A DNA stretch of 64,000 bases. It comes from Amphiduros pacificus (Eukaryota; Annelida; Polychaeta; Phyllodocida; Hesionidae). Shown piece by piece: positions 61,355 through 64,000 of this stretch. Made by a program: the position numbers and the translations under genes. The stretch's first letter is position 1. Each line of letters starts with the position of its first letter. The stretch is from the NCBI GenBank assembly GCA_949316495.1, contig OX439005.1, positions 27,320,217 through 27,384,216 of the forward strand. Reading direction: 5' to 3'. The notes beneath the pieces are model-generated. The model saw nothing but the letters and a program-made list of their open reading frames with translations, made no database searches and had not been told where the DNA came from.

Positions 61355-63659
61355 ACTTTTGTTCCCTTATTACAAATGATGAGACAATTCAAATTTTAAT
61401 GAGACAATATTGTAAGGCTATTATTAAAGGGCATTTTTGATTGGACAATGTTTTGCCACCGATCACTGTTCATTACTTTACCGATATGCAATTTCCCTAG
61501 AAAACTGGGAAATTATTTTAAACTATGATAGGTCCATTGTCTCGACAGCCATGTAACAGAATGAGATAATTGTGAATTTGATGAACCATTTTCTTGTGTC
61601 TCTCCCCCCCCCCAACAAGATCCCTGAAGCTGTTAAGTTCAAATAAAATTATGAACAGCAATATCAGATATATTGTATTGCAAGATGAACTGCACTGCTA
61701 GATGTATAATATTCACAAGGTGAGCTTTAACTGTCATGCATAAAATATAGCCAGATGGACTTGACTCTCAAGTTGGCCCAATCATTATTTAGTCCCTGGG
61801 TGACCCAATAAGGTCACACAGGGCCATTCCATGACCACATTATGACCATGTTATGCTGTTTGGTTCCCACCACCGTCTCTTTGACCATGATTCCCATTTG
61901 TAAAATATCTGCTCTTGAAGATCTACCACAAGAAGCAAGTGTAATTGTGTTCGTTTGTACAATAATAACAAGGTATGCTTTAAATCTTTTGATATAATTA
62001 ACCTTTGGTGTGGCACACAAAATATAGGCATATATAATGCTTTACACAGGTTTTGGCAAAACAAAACTATATTTTTAGACAGAAGTGGCACTAATAGTGA
62101 AAAGCATTTCAATATCAAGCATTTTCGATCATGGAATTGCTATTTTGTAAATGCTAGGAGAAAATGAACAAAACGTTATCATTAAAAGCAGACAATCTTT
62201 GTTTGAAAATGAATTTGAATGATGTGAGAGTAAGGTGACAAGTAACCTCCTGCATCTGGTAATAGTCTCATGAGTTACAAACAAACAACCTTTTTACACG
62301 TCTGGTACAAATTTATACACTTGGTGGTGATTTGCTAAATCATTTTCATATTCAGCATCACTCCACCAGGTCGTCCACCTCATTCATATAAATTTAACAT
62401 ATGTAATCCCTTCCTGGATCATTTAGGCTTGAGTGTGTTTATATCAATTCCTAGAGGTTACCTCAGTTGTATGTATCATATTCAGCCCCCATCTCAAAAC
62501 ATGGCATGATACATGCCTCTCTCACCTGTGATAGATAAACAATCATTTTGATGGAAATATAATAAACAATTTAAACAACTTAATGATCATGGGGGTTTTC
62601 TTAAATAACAAAATTATCAATTTCTACTTTTATAGGCACCTTTATAATCAAATATTTTCATCCATATTCAAATTAAATATTTCCTTTTGAGGCATAGTCA
62701 GAATTAAATGTTTTGCAATGATAACTAAGGTCAAACAAAGAATTGATTTTCTTCGTTTGTTCTTGTTTTATCATATATTATTTCAAATGTTTATTCAATA
62801 CCACAAGGGAAGTTTCAATATCACAGTAATATGGTCTGTGATTATGCAAGATCTAGAAACCAAGGTCTTGGAGGAAATTGTTTCCCAAGAACTGTTTGGC
62901 TCACAAAGCCGACAACTCAATTACAGGATGAAATATTACCTGAGACAACATCAACTAATAGCGGAGGCAATCATGCGTTTCCATAGTAACATAATTAGAT
63001 GGAGTGATAAGCACACCTGAGAATGTGTCACTTCAGGGATGCTCAAGTTACAATGTATGCTGAATTTATGGTAAAGAAAAATGAAAAATGCTGAATAATG
63101 TATAAATATATTAATCCAGTTGTTTTGCAGGACCAGTAACAGAACATGGTGTCTTATTATATAGGTTAGAATGTCATTATAAAACCCAAAAGTATCTTGA
63201 AGATTTGTCGACAAATTTAAATATCTAACCTTAAGCAGTGTTTACTATTGCTACCATTTCACGATCCAATATGTCTTTTAAGCTTTTGTCTTTTTACAGC
63301 AAGACCGTGTTTTATCACAAATCTTAGTGCTAGTGTGATACTTCCCTTGCACATTGATTTAATGGTGCAAATGCGAAATGTAATAATGACAAATCTGGCA
63401 ATCTGGGACAAAGAAAAGAGCAAATATTGAGGAAAAACAAGGTGGCAGTTACCTGACCTTTTCACGCAATCACACAGGTGTTCAGATAATATATTTATTT
63501 GGAGAATATTTATGTAATATTACAAGCCAGTTATGTGATAATTATCATGTAATTAAACAGGAACAATCTCATTTCATATCCTGCTTTATTAATTAGATGT
63601 ATAATGTGAAATCATCAGACTTGTAATTTTGACACAAAGAATTCAAATTAGTATTGGAC

Positions 63660-64000
63660 TCAAGCGGTTGCACTATCTACAGAGGTCTGTGTCACCCCAT
63701 AGCAGAGGTCTGTGTCAGCCCAGAGCTGCACTATCTCAAGCGGTTGCACTATCTACAGAGGTCTGTGTCACCCCATAGCAGAGGTCTGTGTCAGCCCAGG
63801 GCAGAGGTCTGTGTCAGCCCAGAGCTGCACTATCTGCAGAGGTCTGTGTCAGCCCAGAGCAGAGGTCTGTGTCAGCCCAGGGCAGAGGTCTGTGTCAGCC
63901 CAGAGCTGCACTATCTGCAGAGGTCTGTGTCAGCCCAGAGCAGAGGTCTGTGTCAGCCCAGGGCAGAGGTCTGTGTCAGCCCAGAGCTGCACTATCTGCA
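63660..64000. repeat. 23-bp tandem array with higher-order structure, runs off the right edge
   Basis: Basic unit AGAGGTCTGTGTCAGCCCAG plus AGC/GGC. An inserted TGCACTATCTGC block divides the array into super-units of roughly 80 bases. Confidence 0.9.

Larger units (their letters stand above)
59215..64000 (+). other. KLHL28: KLHL28 intron, extends past window
   Basis: No kelch-coding exon was recognised in the 4.8 kb after the donor. It contains A-rich AAACAAAACAAA sequence at 59270-59370, the array at 60617-60905, a 44-bp triplicate at 61223-61354, a CATGACC-type repeat near 61.8 kb and the terminal array from 63660. Confidence 0.65.

Overview
This window comes from an AT-rich animal nuclear genome with large introns. 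It is most likely an invertebrate bilaterian; I cannot name the phylum from sequence alone. Evidence for this is spliced genes with GT-AG introns and GC-richer exons, and intronic or intergenic DNA full of short tandem arrays, MITE-like DNA elements and a tRNA-like SINE head. No intact transposase, reverse transcriptase, LTR element, viral gene or CRISPR array was seen.

Three host genes carry the window. (1) TOGARAM1 (crescerin, a TOG-domain ciliary tubulin regulator) is on the minus strand. It runs from about 50.7 kb down to 5.56 kb and probably continues past the left edge. I rebuilt 12 coding exons whose splice phases all agree (0-0,1-1,1-1,1-1,1-1,0-0,0-0,2-2,1-1,1-1,0-0). Together they give about 1246 residues: TOG1, TOG2, the long disordered linker and a charged helical segment. 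TOG3 and TOG4 were not found inside the window. (2) UTP4 (cirhin, a small-subunit processome WD40 protein) is on the minus strand at 54169-56391, complete in two coding exons (683 aa), with a non-coding 5' exon near 57.5 kb. (3) KLHL28 (BTB-BACK-kelch, a CUL3 adaptor) is on the plus strand. Its first coding exon is 58340-59214 and the kelch repeats lie beyond the right edge.

Layout: 1-5.5 kb holds a possible alternative first exon and two abutting tandem arrays. 5.5-29.7 kb holds the TOGARAM1 linker exons, with a 1.73-kb fold-back element at 14.4-16.1 kb and a 49-bp array at 18.6-19.3 kb. 29.7-48.6 kb is the giant first TOGARAM1 intron, containing a hAT-type MITE, a cluster of palindromic transcription-factor motifs and a possible alternative terminal exon. 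48.6-50.6 kb is the TOG1-TOG2 exon. 50.8-54 kb is intergenic, with a CTCF-like site and a long hairpin. 54-58.3 kb is UTP4 and a divergent promoter shared with KLHL28. 59.2-64 kb is KLHL28 intron ending in a 23-bp array.

TOGARAM1 and KLHL28 are head-to-head neighbours in human (14q21), so the arrangement here looks like old microsynteny with UTP4 inserted between them. The three products act in different places: cilium, nucleolus and ubiquitin ligase. Nothing suggests a shared pathway; what they share is chromosomal position and, for UTP4 and KLHL28, a promoter region.
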